Source of the DNA: Adiantum capillus-veneris
Lineage: Eukaryota > Streptophyta > Polypodiopsida > Polypodiales > Pteridaceae
Assembly (NCBI GenBank): GCA_014529385.2
Contig: CM043968.1
Coordinates: 125,509,518 to 125,573,517, forward strand
Length of the DNA stretch: 64,000 bases
Direction of reading: 5' to 3'
Below are positions 50,875-61,454 of the stretch, one piece after another (the first letter of the stretch is position 1; each line of letters opens with the position of its first letter). A program made the position numbers and the translations under genes. The notes under the pieces were generated by a model that worked only from the letters and a program-made list of their open reading frames with translations, did no database searches and had not been told where the DNA came from.

Positions 50875-52244
50875 TTTGTTTTCCCCAAGTTTTTGTGGTC
50901 AGAATTGATCCAAACTGACTGATAATTGGTCAATTGTTTAATCTTGTCAGTTGGACATCTTCTGTTTCATCAAGTGAGAATTTTGTTACTGTTATGCTGA
51001 AATAGACATTATACGCGTATGATGTCTTTTTTCACAGATTTTGACTATTTTGGTTATGCTCACTCTCAGTGACCCCTTTATGCTCTGTTCACTCACAAAA
51101 TTCAGTTTGAACTCTGTTTGAGCAAGTTATGGCTAGTTCAGGCTTTTCTTGGCAATTTTCTGCTTTTGACTTGTTTTTTGGGTCAATTGTGATCCAAATG
51201 GGATGAAACTTGAAATATAACCTCTAGACAGCTATTACAATGGATCTGTGTTAGCAAAGTATCAAAATATGTCCAAAATTAGGTCAAAGACATCATACGC
51301 GTATGATGTCTTTTTCATCAATTTGGGTCCAAACTTGATATTTATGCTTCCCACAGTGTTTGTAACAATCTTGTCAGGTCAGATTTCAAAAATAAGCAGT
51401 GGATGTGCCAAAAGACATTATACGCGTATGATGTCTTTTGTCCCAGATTTTGACTATTTTTGGTTTTAAGCCTTCTCCAATGTTTATAATTGAGTTTCAA
51501 GTGTTTTTGTCAGGTTTGAATGTAAAAACAAGATTTGAATCCAAAATTTCCTATTCTTTGCGTTTCTTGGACTCCGACTTGTCTTTTTGGGTTTCTTTGA
51601 GTGTTAATGTTCTTGTTTTAAGTTGATCTTAGGGTAAAACCCCCCTTCTAAACACTCTGGCAATGTCAAATTTTCAATTTTAGTCTCTGTTTAGGTCCTA
51701 AGACATCATACGCGTATGATGTCTAAAGTTGCAGATTTCCAGTTTTTCAGCACAGAACTCTTCCAATAGCTCTTTTAAGTGCTCAGCAACAATCAGTTAC
51801 ACAGAAAATTTTTCTGAACTTTGTTTATTGCATATTTCACTATCAAAGCGACTTTTTCAGTGATCTAACATGCAATCAAACACATCAAGCAAATAGAACA
51901 CCAATTGATAGCTCTAGATCAGGATCAAATCAGGCCCTACCTAAGCTACTTCTAATCATAAAATGGATTTTTTGCAATTGAAAATATAAAGAGATTTACT
52001 ACCACACAAGGAGTAGCAAATGCTTTTTATGTCAACAACCACTTAAACACCATCAAAAACAATCTAATCTAAGCTAAACTAAAAATACTGTCAACACGGA
52101 AGACCCAGGAATACCCCACTTCCTAGTATCTCTCGAGACCTTCGGAGTCCACCACTCCTAGATCTTTTCTAACTAAAGTATACGAAGTAGTTTATACGAC
52201 TCACCTCGTAGGATTAGTCTAAGGTCACCTACTTAGGGCTCTCG
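50875..52244 (-). other. 5' leader of the 19-kb element
   Basis: 1.37 kb between primer-binding site and gag. It has no supported ORF. It carries palindrome cluster 2 in its gag-proximal part. Confidence 0.75.
51005..51723. repeat. 22-bp palindrome cluster 2 (4 copies)
   Basis: Copies of the same palindrome as cluster 1 are at 51005-51026 and 51414-51435 (both GACATTATACG in the left half) and at 51289-51310 and 51702-51723 (perfect). They lie 130-850 bp upstream of the gag start. Confidence 0.95.
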
Positions 52245-52262
52245 TCCCCGGCAGCGGCGCCA
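52245..52262 (-). other. Primer-binding site, probably Asp tRNA
   Basis: On the minus strand TGGCGCCGCTGCCGGGGA lies two bases inside the 5' LTR. It resembles the TGGCGCCGTTGCCGGGG site of many plant Athila/Tat elements, which pairs with the 3' end of aspartate tRNA. It has one base change from that consensus as I recall it. Confidence 0.8.
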
Positions 52263-52264
52263 AA

Positions 52265-53202
52265 TGTTAAGACGGTTACGCCGCTAGCGGAAGCTAAATA
52301 GCGAGAACTCAACCAACAACAGAATTTTTCAGACGAGGACGAAGCTTGACCCGCAGGCGCATGGAAACAACTAGGTGGGTGTCAAATCACCTACTCGACC
52401 TTCTAATGACAATCACTACTAAGGAAATCAAATCTAAGTTCTAAAATACGCAAGTGACTGAAATCCGTACTACGAACGAATGCTATACGAAACAGGATCT
52501 AGAATCATCAAATCGATCTCAAACTCAAGGGGAAGTCTATGCACTAGGTAAGAACAACACCCTAAAGACTTGAACTGCAAAATCAACCTATAACCACTCC
52601 GTGCGGTAAACGCGTATGAAGACAGGCCAAAAAATACAGGTGACCGAAACTTGACCCCGATGGTACTAATGTGTAGCTCTACTCGTTGTGGTTCTATAGA
52701 TATGCTGCACACTCTATTCCGACACACGAGTTGGAAGAAAACTCACACCGAAGCTCGTAGGAACTTACCACACGTAGAAGCCGATAGCGCGCACTCTTGG
52801 TATCTGTGCGTAGCTCTCACCGTTGCTAACACAATGGCGGTGTCGCTTCTCCAATGGCAGCCCCGTAGCTCGCGTAGCAAGGAGATAAGACTCTCTCTCT
52901 CTCTCTCTCTCAGACACAGTCACGGCGCTCAAAAAAACTCACTTTGATTAATAATTGAATCTTTTTTAGGTTACAAAACTTTGGCTTATATACCTCAGCC
53001 TTGGAGGTGAAAACATCTCTAATTATTTACATCAGCAGGTGAAATTACGTCGGGATTACAAGATGGAAACTCAATTGAGTCCCGTTACTTAATGAATGGC
53101 TCAAATCAAAATTAAATGTCGGAAAGACATTTATTACAATCAATGGTTACAAAATGATGGGTGTGAACAAAAATGCGGGTGTGATCCTCTGCTGGCTCAA
53201 CA
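52265..53202 (-). repeat. 5' LTR of the 19-kb gypsy element
   Basis: 938 bp, near-identical to 34165-35108. I see four substitutions and a (TC)n tract shorter by six bases. Confidence 0.95.
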
Positions 53203-54064
53203 CTTGTGTAGTCTAAGAGGAAGATTCTTTGAGATCCATCTCTGTTCTACATCCCCTTGAGAGTTGTGGTTGACTATAGGAGTATTCGATATTTTCCTTT
53301 TGTAAATTTGCTTCTTAGGTATCCTGGATTATTCTCGAGATTGATACCTAGTGGGCCTTCTTTCTTGGGAGGGTCTTGATGTTACTTCATATGCTCTTAC
53401 CTGCAGTTTTGATATCCATAAATGTCTATTAGCTCTATAGTACTCTTGTTCTTTTAAGCTCCATTGTGATGCTATCCATCCCATGTGTTTGTCTTTTTGT
53501 GTTGATTTCCTGTCTTTAATCCAAATCGGATCATTGACTTTGACTAAACAACTCGGAACAAACACTTGCTTGACTATCTTTTTCTTTCTTGAGTACTTTG
53601 ACTGAAATACCTTTGTTTTTTTGGGTGTCTTCCTAGAGGTTTCAGTTGGGTTAGTAATTGACGTGAAGTTTTGGAAGCCTGACTTGCTTGAAGAAGCTGA
53701 TCCATGAGGGTTCTTTGATGTAGAGGCATATTCTGTCACACCTTTTGTGTTAATTGGTGGAAGGTCCATTTTAGATTTACCTTTGTATGCAAGATTTGTC
53801 TTTGATTCCTGTGACTTTTGCAACTCTCAGTCTAGCATTAACGGTACCTATATCTATTGCTTGCTCTATTGGAAGTAGAGTAGTAGTATTGTATCTTCTT
53901 TGTAGGCCTTGTGTTGGTCTAACCACTGATGTCCAAGGAGGACATCTACATGCATGTGTTTTGAAGACTTTACTTGAAACTTCACCTTGTGCGCGTCTAT
54001 CGCACGTGTCAATGCAAGGAACTTGCCGATACACTGTGTGCGAGCCACAAATGGCTCCAAGCAC
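53203..54064 (-). pseudogene. Right remnant of the second-retropepsin/W-[IV]-P-K domain
   Basis: On the minus strand the frame from 54064 reads RTQCIGKFLALTRAIDAHKV and HMHVDVLLGHQWLDQHKAYK, the second half of a retropepsin. It then passes, after a frame change near 53820, into KKKIVKQVFVPSCLVK, DPIWIKDRKS and HLWISKLQVRAY, the tryptophan repeats. Its continuation lies left of the 19-kb element at 34164-33889. The first half of the protease, including the DSG motif, has been replaced by an LTR. Confidence 0.65.
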
Positions 54065-54948
54065 ACAACAAGCCTAAACTAGTAAGCTCAAAGATGGCGA
54101 TGGTGTGTCACTCACCACTCTACGCTTGATGTTGTGGAGGATTCCTTGCCGCGAAGAAGAAGGAGCCGCCACTGCGTCGTGCTCAACCGCTTCGCCACCG
54201 CAGTGCCATTGTCGCAATGCTCGATCGCACACTCTCTCTCTCTCTCTTACGCATACACACACACAAGAGGAGATGAATAAGAAGAATATGGAGATGGAGC
54301 AAGAGCACTCTTCAATTGCACAAATGAGAGAATAAGTGAATAGGTTTAGTTGAATTTTATATGAGCTCGCCCCATTCACACTTGGGCACCCATTCTTAGC
54401 CAACTAATCCCTTGAATGTTCCAGTTAGAGTACACCTCTCATTGGCGATCACTCTTACCCTTTCCTATTGGACCGACAAGCCCGACCCATGACTCAAAAC
54501 AATGTAATGTCCATGGATGTGCTGGCGCCTATTTGCCAAGGTCAGCACTAAGCGATAGGTGGCATTAAGTAGTCCCAAGCCTCATATTCGCCTGGTGTTG
54601 ACTTCACTGCCGCCTGTCATGTCTTCGTCACCAAGGTCAACACCAAGCAATAGGTGGCGTTGGGCACTCTCCAAGCCTCCTATTTGCCTAGTATTGACTC
54701 TACTGCCTCTTGTATTGTCTTTAACCCCAAGGTCAACACCAAGCGATAGGTGGCATTGGGAAGTCCCCAAGCCTCCTATTTGCCCAGTATTGACTCACTG
54801 TTCCTCTGCATGAATTGTAATTACCTCACCGAAAGGGTTTCCATTGTTTGTTACACCAAGGTCAACACCAAGCGATTGGCGGTATTGGGCAGTCCCCAAG
54901 CTTCCTATTCGCACAGTGTTGACTCGCTGTCTGACTTGTCCGTTAACA
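54065..54948 (-). repeat. LTR with a dyad-repeat array in U3 (minus)
   Basis: From 54948 the minus strand starts TGTTAACGG. It then contains cluster E, then CGGGCTTGTCGGTCCAATAG, a TATA-like GCTCATATAAAATTC (near 54355), a GA/TC tract, and sequence shared with 22402-23118 and 23119-23691. Those two copies have a short unrelated segment where the array is. The inner end near 54065 is approximate. Confidence 0.6.
54536..54932. repeat. Dyad repeats, cluster E (4 units)
   Basis: Units start at 54538, 54633, 54729 and 54858. The left arm is AAGGTCAACACCAAGCGATA and the right arm resembles CCTATTCGCACAGTGTTGAC. The loop has GGTGGCATTGGG and GTCCCCAAGC. The arm core agrees with clusters A-D; the loop does not. 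Confidence 0.8.
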
Positions 54949-54962
54949 TGCCCCCCTTCCTG
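54949..54962 (-). other. Polypurine tract before the 54.9-kb LTR
   Basis: Minus-strand CAGGAAGGGGGGCA, matching the tract at 22389-22401. Confidence 0.65.
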
Positions 54963-56245
54963 ATGTAGATTCCATCCTCGGAATCTATTGAGTTGAAGCT
55001 CGTTGTCAAGGTGGAAGAGCATTTGAGATGAATGTCCTTAGTTTTCTTCAGTTGCTGCAAAATCAAACAAAAGTGGCACAGTAAGTGTATGCTAATAATC
55101 AATTAAAAAGCATATGCAGTTGTAGGCAGACAAATTGATTGGTAACAAAATTTTAATCCATTTTAATAAACATTAAATTGTAATATAATCAAATGCATAA
55201 ACAGTTGTAAAGGTAAAAAACTAAACCAGTTTGGGGTCGCAAATTTAACGATCGAAAAGCACTAAAGATCGACTATTAATACTATGGGCAAGCTTTTCAA
55301 TTTTCTCTGGTCAATTAAGTTGTTTAATCACGAGAGCCAAGTATTTCATGTCCGAGGGCTGACTAGAGGCTATACCCAGAAGACCTTGTAGTTAAGCTAC
55401 GATAAAAGGAATTTCTCATGAAATCATCGCCTGACTGATTACCTTTTCTTTGACCCCCCAAAGTCTTTTCACATTGTTTCAATTTTGATGTGTGTGCTTA
55501 TTTTGTATGGCTTGGGTTTTTTGCTTTTCAAGGAAAAGCGCCCACACTGGGAACCTCTAGGGCTCTAGTACCATACGCGATACATGTGAGTGCAGTACCA
55601 AATCAAGATGAGGTTTCTCTTCCAGATTAAGATTTTACATTGTGGCACTTTGAATTTTTTTTTGTTCGTTTTCAGCATTTTAATTTTGTAACTTTGGGGG
55701 GTCATATAACACTGTTACACCTCCCCAGGCTCATCACACTAGTAAATTCCCTTTATAATACTTAAGCTAAAGGTCAATAGGGACTAAGCCCACTAGAAAT
55801 CCCTAGTACATTTCACAAAATGCTACCTAAATTGGATTAAGAACCTAAGTAACCATTGATAATTAGGAAGACATTCCCCATGGTATTAAGAGAAGATCTT
55901 TAACGCCTAGCTTGGTCAAACTAGCTTAGTCGGACTGCTTGATTTTTAAACCTAGACAAGTGATTATGACAAAAATCACATTGAATTGAATGTTTGGTAC
56001 TAAGAAAATGCAGTGAATATTATGCTACCAATCACAATTAAAGCAGACAAACATGGATGCAAAAAGATAAGGGGCAATGCTAATGGACAAGAAACACCTG
56101 TTTGTGTTGATGGTCACGCTTGATTTGAAGTGTGAACGAGAGAAAGATTCCATGAAGGTCCAAATCCTTACAACAACAATTGTTCCTGTATACACTATGA
56201 AACACAAAGAACACCTCTAGAAGGCATATCCATGGGAAGAAAGAA
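54963..56245 (-). mobile_element. 3' internal region of an LTR retrotransposon, inverted copy of 21.1-22.4 kb
   Basis: It is collinear in reverse with 21095-22388, with scattered substitutions and small indels. No protein domain is visible. Similarity fades near 56245, just before the LTR of the neighbouring element. Confidence 0.6.
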
Positions 56246-56299
56246 CTTTGCTAATCACTAAAATCTAAAATAGAAACACTCCTATTGTACTAATCTTAC

Positions 56300-56565
56300 C
56301 TACCCTCCATCACTCAAGTGATTAGGATCAAAGGTGTTTGATGACATAGGTTTCTGTTTCAGTGTACCGGACGTGAATGTGTAGGTATGGGTCAATGTTT
56401 TGACTTTTATTGTGCATACTCGTTTGCTAATTGCTGTTGCTCTTTATTATTTTTGTTTTTTGTGAGTATAAGGCTTTATATATACATTCCCTAAGATTGG
56501 TGATTGAGAGGTCAGGGAAAGAAGGTTGAGAGGGAAGAAATTGAATGATGGATTTTAGCAAACAC
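56300..56565 (-). repeat. Probable 3' LTR of a gag-protease-only gypsy element
   Basis: The plus-strand right end TTAGCAAACA is followed by CTCCCCCCTTCC, a polypurine tract on the minus strand (56566-56577). The minus strand begins TGTTTGCTAAAATCC and has a TATA-like TATATATAAAGCC about 80 bases in. The left end is not fixed, and no second copy was seen. Confidence 0.5.
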
Positions 56566-57177
56566 TCCCCCCTTCCTTGGGTAGATCATATTGTTTGAAA
56601 TGTGCTCGTCACCCTTTGAAACCAATTGTTCCAAGGTTTTAATTTATGGGTGAAGGCTTTAACCAATAGTTTTCGATCGCCCTATGCGTTTCATCTGGTT
56701 GCAAGGGTCGTAAGGTACTTTCCCATGATTTTATTTGCAGCATTGTTGGAGGTGGTGAACTTACAACAGGAGGTGCAAACTCTTTCTTGCTTGTATGGAT
56801 ATGTACAATGGTAGGTGGAGGTTGTGTTGAAGCGTCTATTTCCATATAGGAACTACACGAAGAGTAAGAAGCTTCATTTGATTTCCCTGTTTCTGAGCTA
56901 GGTGGAACAAATCGTTCTTTCTTTGGTACTCAAACTAGCTCTGGAGGGGGTGTGCAGCATTCTGTGATTTTTTTCTTTCCGCAATCATTGATTCGTTTGG
57001 AGCTACAGGATTGGGCTCACATGGGTCAGGTGACAAGTAAGAACACAATCTACGTTTTGGCACCCAGATTTGATCATTTCCTTGATAGTATCCTTGGGCT
57101 TCCAATAGTCGTTTAGAAATCCACCGCCACGTTTCCTTACATTCCTTGGAGCAAATGGGACGTCTATTACCAGGCTC
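56566..57177 (-). pseudogene. W-[IV]-P-K tail of the gag-protease element
   Basis: On the minus strand the protease frame ends YKWVPKASLATIASAKR and a stop. The same frame then continues with WRWISKRLLEAQ and NDQIWVPKRRL. These are the tryptophan repeats seen after integrase in the 19-kb element. Here they follow the protease directly, and the polypurine tract comes about 400 bp later. Confidence 0.5.
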
Positions 57178-58059
57178 CTATCTTTTAGCACTGGCTATGG
57201 TCGCTAAAGAAGCTTTAGGGACCCACTTGTATGCTTTCTTCGTTATATTAGGATGAGTCTTGTCAGAAGCCATATGCATTGCTTGTAGCATATTTAAGGG
57301 TACGGGAATTTCATCCCCCTCAGGTGTTACCCAGGTCGTTCCTCTATTTCCCCAAGTGTCTATGGTTGCTGCTAGGTGGACCCAATCCACATTGTCCGAC
57401 TCAGTCATCCCAGGTAGTACATCCATATAAGGAGAATCTTCCCCAACATCAGTGTCCGCTTTACACGTGTAACAATACTGCAATGGGGCCAAGTGAACTG
57501 TGGTGTCACATCTATGATCAATTATAAACCTGTTTCCTAGAGGATGTGCTCGACCAGTTACAAGATCCACTCTAATGACAGAATCTTGGAACTGCAAGTA
57601 GACATGGTTTTTAGACCATCCATGCACCATTTTTGCTTCCCTCATGAAAGGACGTCCTAAGATCATCTCCGATGCCATAGTGTGCTTGGAGAAATCCATA
57701 ACAATGAAGGTAACTCTTATTTTATGTCCAAAGACCTTGAATTTGAGATCTTCTAGCATCCCAATAGGTTTAACAATAGACCCATTGGCCATCTTCACTA
57801 CTGTGGTTGTGGTCGCAAGGTGAGGTCTTCCCATAGTTTCCTAGCAATTTTTAGTCACAATGCTAACCCCAACGCCACCATCAAGGATTTCCTTCACAAT
57901 TAATCCCTTAGTAGTGATTGCTATGGTCGCATTGGATTCATCACCCTCAAAGTATTGTCCCAACTTGTTAACGTGTATTTCTATAACAATGTTCTCATCT
58001 AGGTTGGGTTGTGGATCTAAGTGTTCCTCCTCTATTGGCATCTCCCCAGCTCCATCCAT
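57178..58059 (-). pseudogene. gypsy protease remnant, active site DGG
   Basis: The frame 58059-57841 reads VNKLGQYFEGDESNATIAIT and LDGGVGVSIVTKNC, where other elements have LDSGAGVAIATKEIW. The active-site serine is therefore glycine. A TAG (57841-57843) follows where the 19-kb element has tryptophan. The same frame resumes with MGRPHLATTTTVVKMANGSI and EMILGRPFMREAKMVHGW, the second half of a retropepsin. It ends near WVPKASLA. Confidence 0.7.
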
Positions 58060-58134
58060 CTGTGCAAATTGTGGTAGCCCAAACTTTAGTTCTCCATTGA
58101 GAAAGGCTCAAAGAGCTGAGACTAGCTCAGGGTA

Positions 58135-60945
58135 TTAATATAGTTTGGACATGGTGGTGGTTCTAACTTTTGAAGACATGAAATCCATCAATTTGGCAGT
58201 ATTTAAGAGCACCTTTTGGGCTTCAGTCCCTTGAGGTGGGGAAGATGGGATCTCCATTTCTTCGATATGATCAGGTAGTCCCTCTGTAAACATTCTTTCC
58301 ATCAATAAGTGAGTACGCCCACTTTCCCATGACTTTAAGTCACTTTCTTCTTGGATGACACTAGGTATGGCTAAGGGTCTATGGACTTGGTGAGGTTGTT
58401 GTTGTGTAGGGAACACGGTGTCTGTAATCAGGATCTGCCTAGGTGTTGGTTCTAGATCCCTTTGGGTATCTTCTACCAAACTCCTTAATTGCTTGACTCG
58501 CTCAATATCCTCTGTATGGTTTGGATAAGTTCCTATCTTCTTCTTGGATCCTGGCCATTGTGGCTCATAAAGACCTTCCTTGTTGGTTTCTATCTTAGTG
58601 GTTATTTTGGTCTCCATGGTTTTACCTGAGTCAGAATCCTCTTCAGCATCGTTAATATATACGGGGTCGTCACCAGTCCCTATGTTGGTTTTTGAACTGG
58701 GGTCTGACTTTGCTACTTTTTCCGATCTCTTCCTTCGTGTTTTCTTTCTTTTCTGAGATTGGAAAATTGATGCCGTGTCTCTTTTCTCAAGAATATAAAT
58801 TTTTTTTTGGAGCATCGATCGTGGGAGTACGTTTACTGGTACCACAGGTGTACTTTGTGATGGATCCTCGATAACCTCAATCAAGTTTAATGGCATGATC
58901 TTCGGTGAATTTGGATTATTTGGACATTGGGCAATCAAATGATCTATGCCACATCGATTACACATGAGTATCGGCATTGTAGACGTGCTCGCTTGATTGG
59001 TTTGCATTAATGTGGCCTTCTTTTGTAGCCGAATAGGACACTCGGCCACACGATGTGGACCTCCACACTTATAGCATTGAAGAGGTGGTCTCTTAGCAGT
59101 GTAATTGATATTTTGGCCTCTTGCAGCAAGAGCAGCTACTTGATAGATAGGTTTGACTTGTCCCCAATAGTCCTCCATGTAGTATTGTGGACTTTCTTCA
59201 AGCACATCCATCCCATAGGAAATATTAGGATCTATATCTTCCTCACAGCCTTCCAAACAAGCAATAGATGACTCACAACCCACTTGATTCATAGAAGTGA
59301 TTCTCGGATGTGGTGGTTGCGGTCCTAGAATTGGAGGTGGTAAGGGTGTTGTTTGAACAATATTTTGGGCCCTAGGGACCATGTGTTGTGCTGTTTGTTC
59401 AAGAGGTGGGGCCGGCATCAATGTAGGCACTCGAGGTGTGTTTGTCCATGCTAAGGTTGGTCTATTGACCATCACACGCTTAAATACTATGCAATACTTA
59501 GCTTGATGACCATACCTTCCACATGCATTGCAATTCCCATCGACTTTTACTCTAAAAGTAGGGCATTCACTGATACTATGCGGTCCATAGCATATTGAGC
59601 ACCATTGTGCTCCCTTCTTGGGTACATATGATTGTTTTGTGGAGCACAATTGTCTCTAAGACTCTCTTGAATAGCCTTGGTGAGATCTGCTAAAGTCATC
59701 TCAGATATCTTTGGCTCCTTAGCAATAAGCTTTAGGGTCATTGGCTGATGCCCGAATGCTTGTGAGCTAATAGATTTAGGCTCAACAAACACCCTTTCTC
59801 CTTGAATCATTAAATTATCCTCCAATTGGATCGCATTAGTGGTGAGTGCTTCCCAAGTGGTGATACCTCTAATGACTAGGCCATTGTAGATATCCTCATG
59901 TCGTAATCGCCTAATGAATCTATCAAGCAATTGATTATTATGGAAGCGCTCATTTGGATTACAACGAGAATTCAAATGATTTAAGCGACTAATAAAGTCT
60001 CTCACCGACTCTCCTTCCTCTTGTTGGGATTTTTGAAGCTGAGAGGCTACACCCCAAAGCACTACCTCTCATATGTATTCTTTCAAGAACAGTCTCCTAA
60101 GAGTAGGGTAAATCGTTTTTTCTTCCACCCTTAGGGTTATATACCAATCCGCTGCATTCCCACTAAGGTTAGTCTTAAAGCATTATTCTTATGCAGGTCA
60201 TTGTGTTCTCCTAGAGAATCGAATATTTGTTCAAACACTTCGATATGCTTTCTCACATCCCTGTCTCCACTAAATTTCTGTGTGAGCTTGGCTATTTGTA
60301 CTGCCTTACTTCTAGGCTCTCTATCACGCGTGTTACGCATATTCTTAGCAATATATCAACCAATAACTTGAGCAAATGTTGCCAAGTCACGTAAGTGAGG
60401 AGGAACCACGGGTGGAGGTGTTCTAGAGACTACGTGTGGAGTAGGTATGGGCATTGCGGTTGGTGCGTAGGAAGCCCTTGGGTTCCACGTTAGGTATGAT
60501 GTTGTGACATGTGGTGGCCCAAAGTTCATATGTGTGGCCCTAGGCATAGCAGATGTCATATGTGACATGCTAATGCTAGCCAGTATAGTCCCATGGAAAT
60601 AAGAACTTGGGTGGTGTGGTTGTGGAGCATAGGTTGTTGAAACAATGGGAGGGTAGGAACTACATGAGTACAAGGACCCATAGGTGCATACAATTGGTAC
60701 ACACTTGTAGGTACTGTTGCAGACATTGAGCTACCATGTAGCGGTGCTTTACTAACAAATGAAGTCCATGGCGTGGTTCTTGGCATGCCCATCATTAGGA
60801 TAGGCATGGTAGCCGTAGTGTCATCAAGGGAAAGATGAGCTAGACTTGGAAAGGTAAAGCTATCACTTGTGGGCTCAGATTGCACAGAGACCCCTGGTGA
60901 AACAACATATGGGGGATCCATTGTACTTACCGAGGGAGTCTCCAT
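58135..60945 (-). pseudogene. gypsy gag remnant with four zinc knuckles
   Basis: A proline- and threonine-rich N-terminus (from METPSVSTMDPPYVVSPGVS at 60945) is followed by capsid pieces. These are KAVQIAKLTQKFSGDRDVRK (60340-60137) and QQEEGESVRDFISRLNHLNS with NQLLDRFIRRLRHEDIYNGL (60062-59547). After a frame change the 59649-58135 frame has knuckles CSICYGPHSISEC, CNACGRYGHQAKYC, CYKCGGPHRVAEC and CNRCGIDHLIAQC. The second is the standard CX2CX4HX4C; the others are the short CX2CX3HX4C form also seen in the 19-kb element. No RT or integrase accompanies it on this strand. Confidence 0.7.
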
Positions 60946-61454
60946 TTGCGCTAACGTGGGTTAGCCTTTCCTGTATTCAAGAATCTCATGAGACCCGTTG
61001 AAGGCATGTGGATCCCCTTGTTCTGTCTCTCTAACTCAATGACCCTATGGATGACCTCACAAACTCTTTGTTCTTGATCCTCCACACTAGTAGCACCCGT
61101 TGTGGATTGTAGGAAATCGTTAGGTCACCTGAAGCTCTGTTGGTCTTCAAAAAAGTCAATTTTTAGCTACGTGTGAAGCTAAAATACGTAATTTTAAAGG
61201 GTGTCTGAGGCGTGAGCCTGACCTTGAGCGTGAGCTTGGGCTTGGGTTTGTGAGATATTTTTGATCCCGGTCCTACCTTTAAAAATAAATAATTATTACT
61301 TTTTTTTTTTGGATAAGGTCGCCGCAGGTTGCGCGCGAGCACACACACACACTCTACCTACCTACTTACAACTAATACACCTACTGTTACACACTAACAC
61401 ACTTCATTAGCTCTAACATATTTACTTCCTAATTACTGTACTTTACATTACACA
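60946..61454. other. Junction between the gag-protease element and the RT-integrase copy
   Basis: No gene. It contains a short CA-rich tract near 61340. No LTR, polypurine tract or target duplication was recognised, so how the two opposed fragments came together is unclear. Confidence 0.4.

Larger units (their letters stand above)
34165..53202 (-). mobile_element. Young 19-kb Ty3/gypsy LTR retrotransposon
   Basis: Direct LTRs (34165-35108 and 52265-53202) flank the element, with a perfect 5-bp target duplication CTTGT (34160-34164 and 53203-53207). The minus-strand order is LTR, primer site, 1.4-kb leader with palindromes, gag, protease, RT-RNase H, integrase, a second retropepsin-like domain, a 2.7-kb spacer with palindromes, a long coiled-coil ORF, polypurine tract, LTR. 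The RT has YMDD and LDGFSGYNQ and the integrase ends in a GPY/F-like module without a chromodomain, which fits a non-chromoviral (Athila/Tat-like) lineage. At 19 kb it is large even for that group. LTRs differ at about four bases plus a (TC)n length change. Confidence 0.95.
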
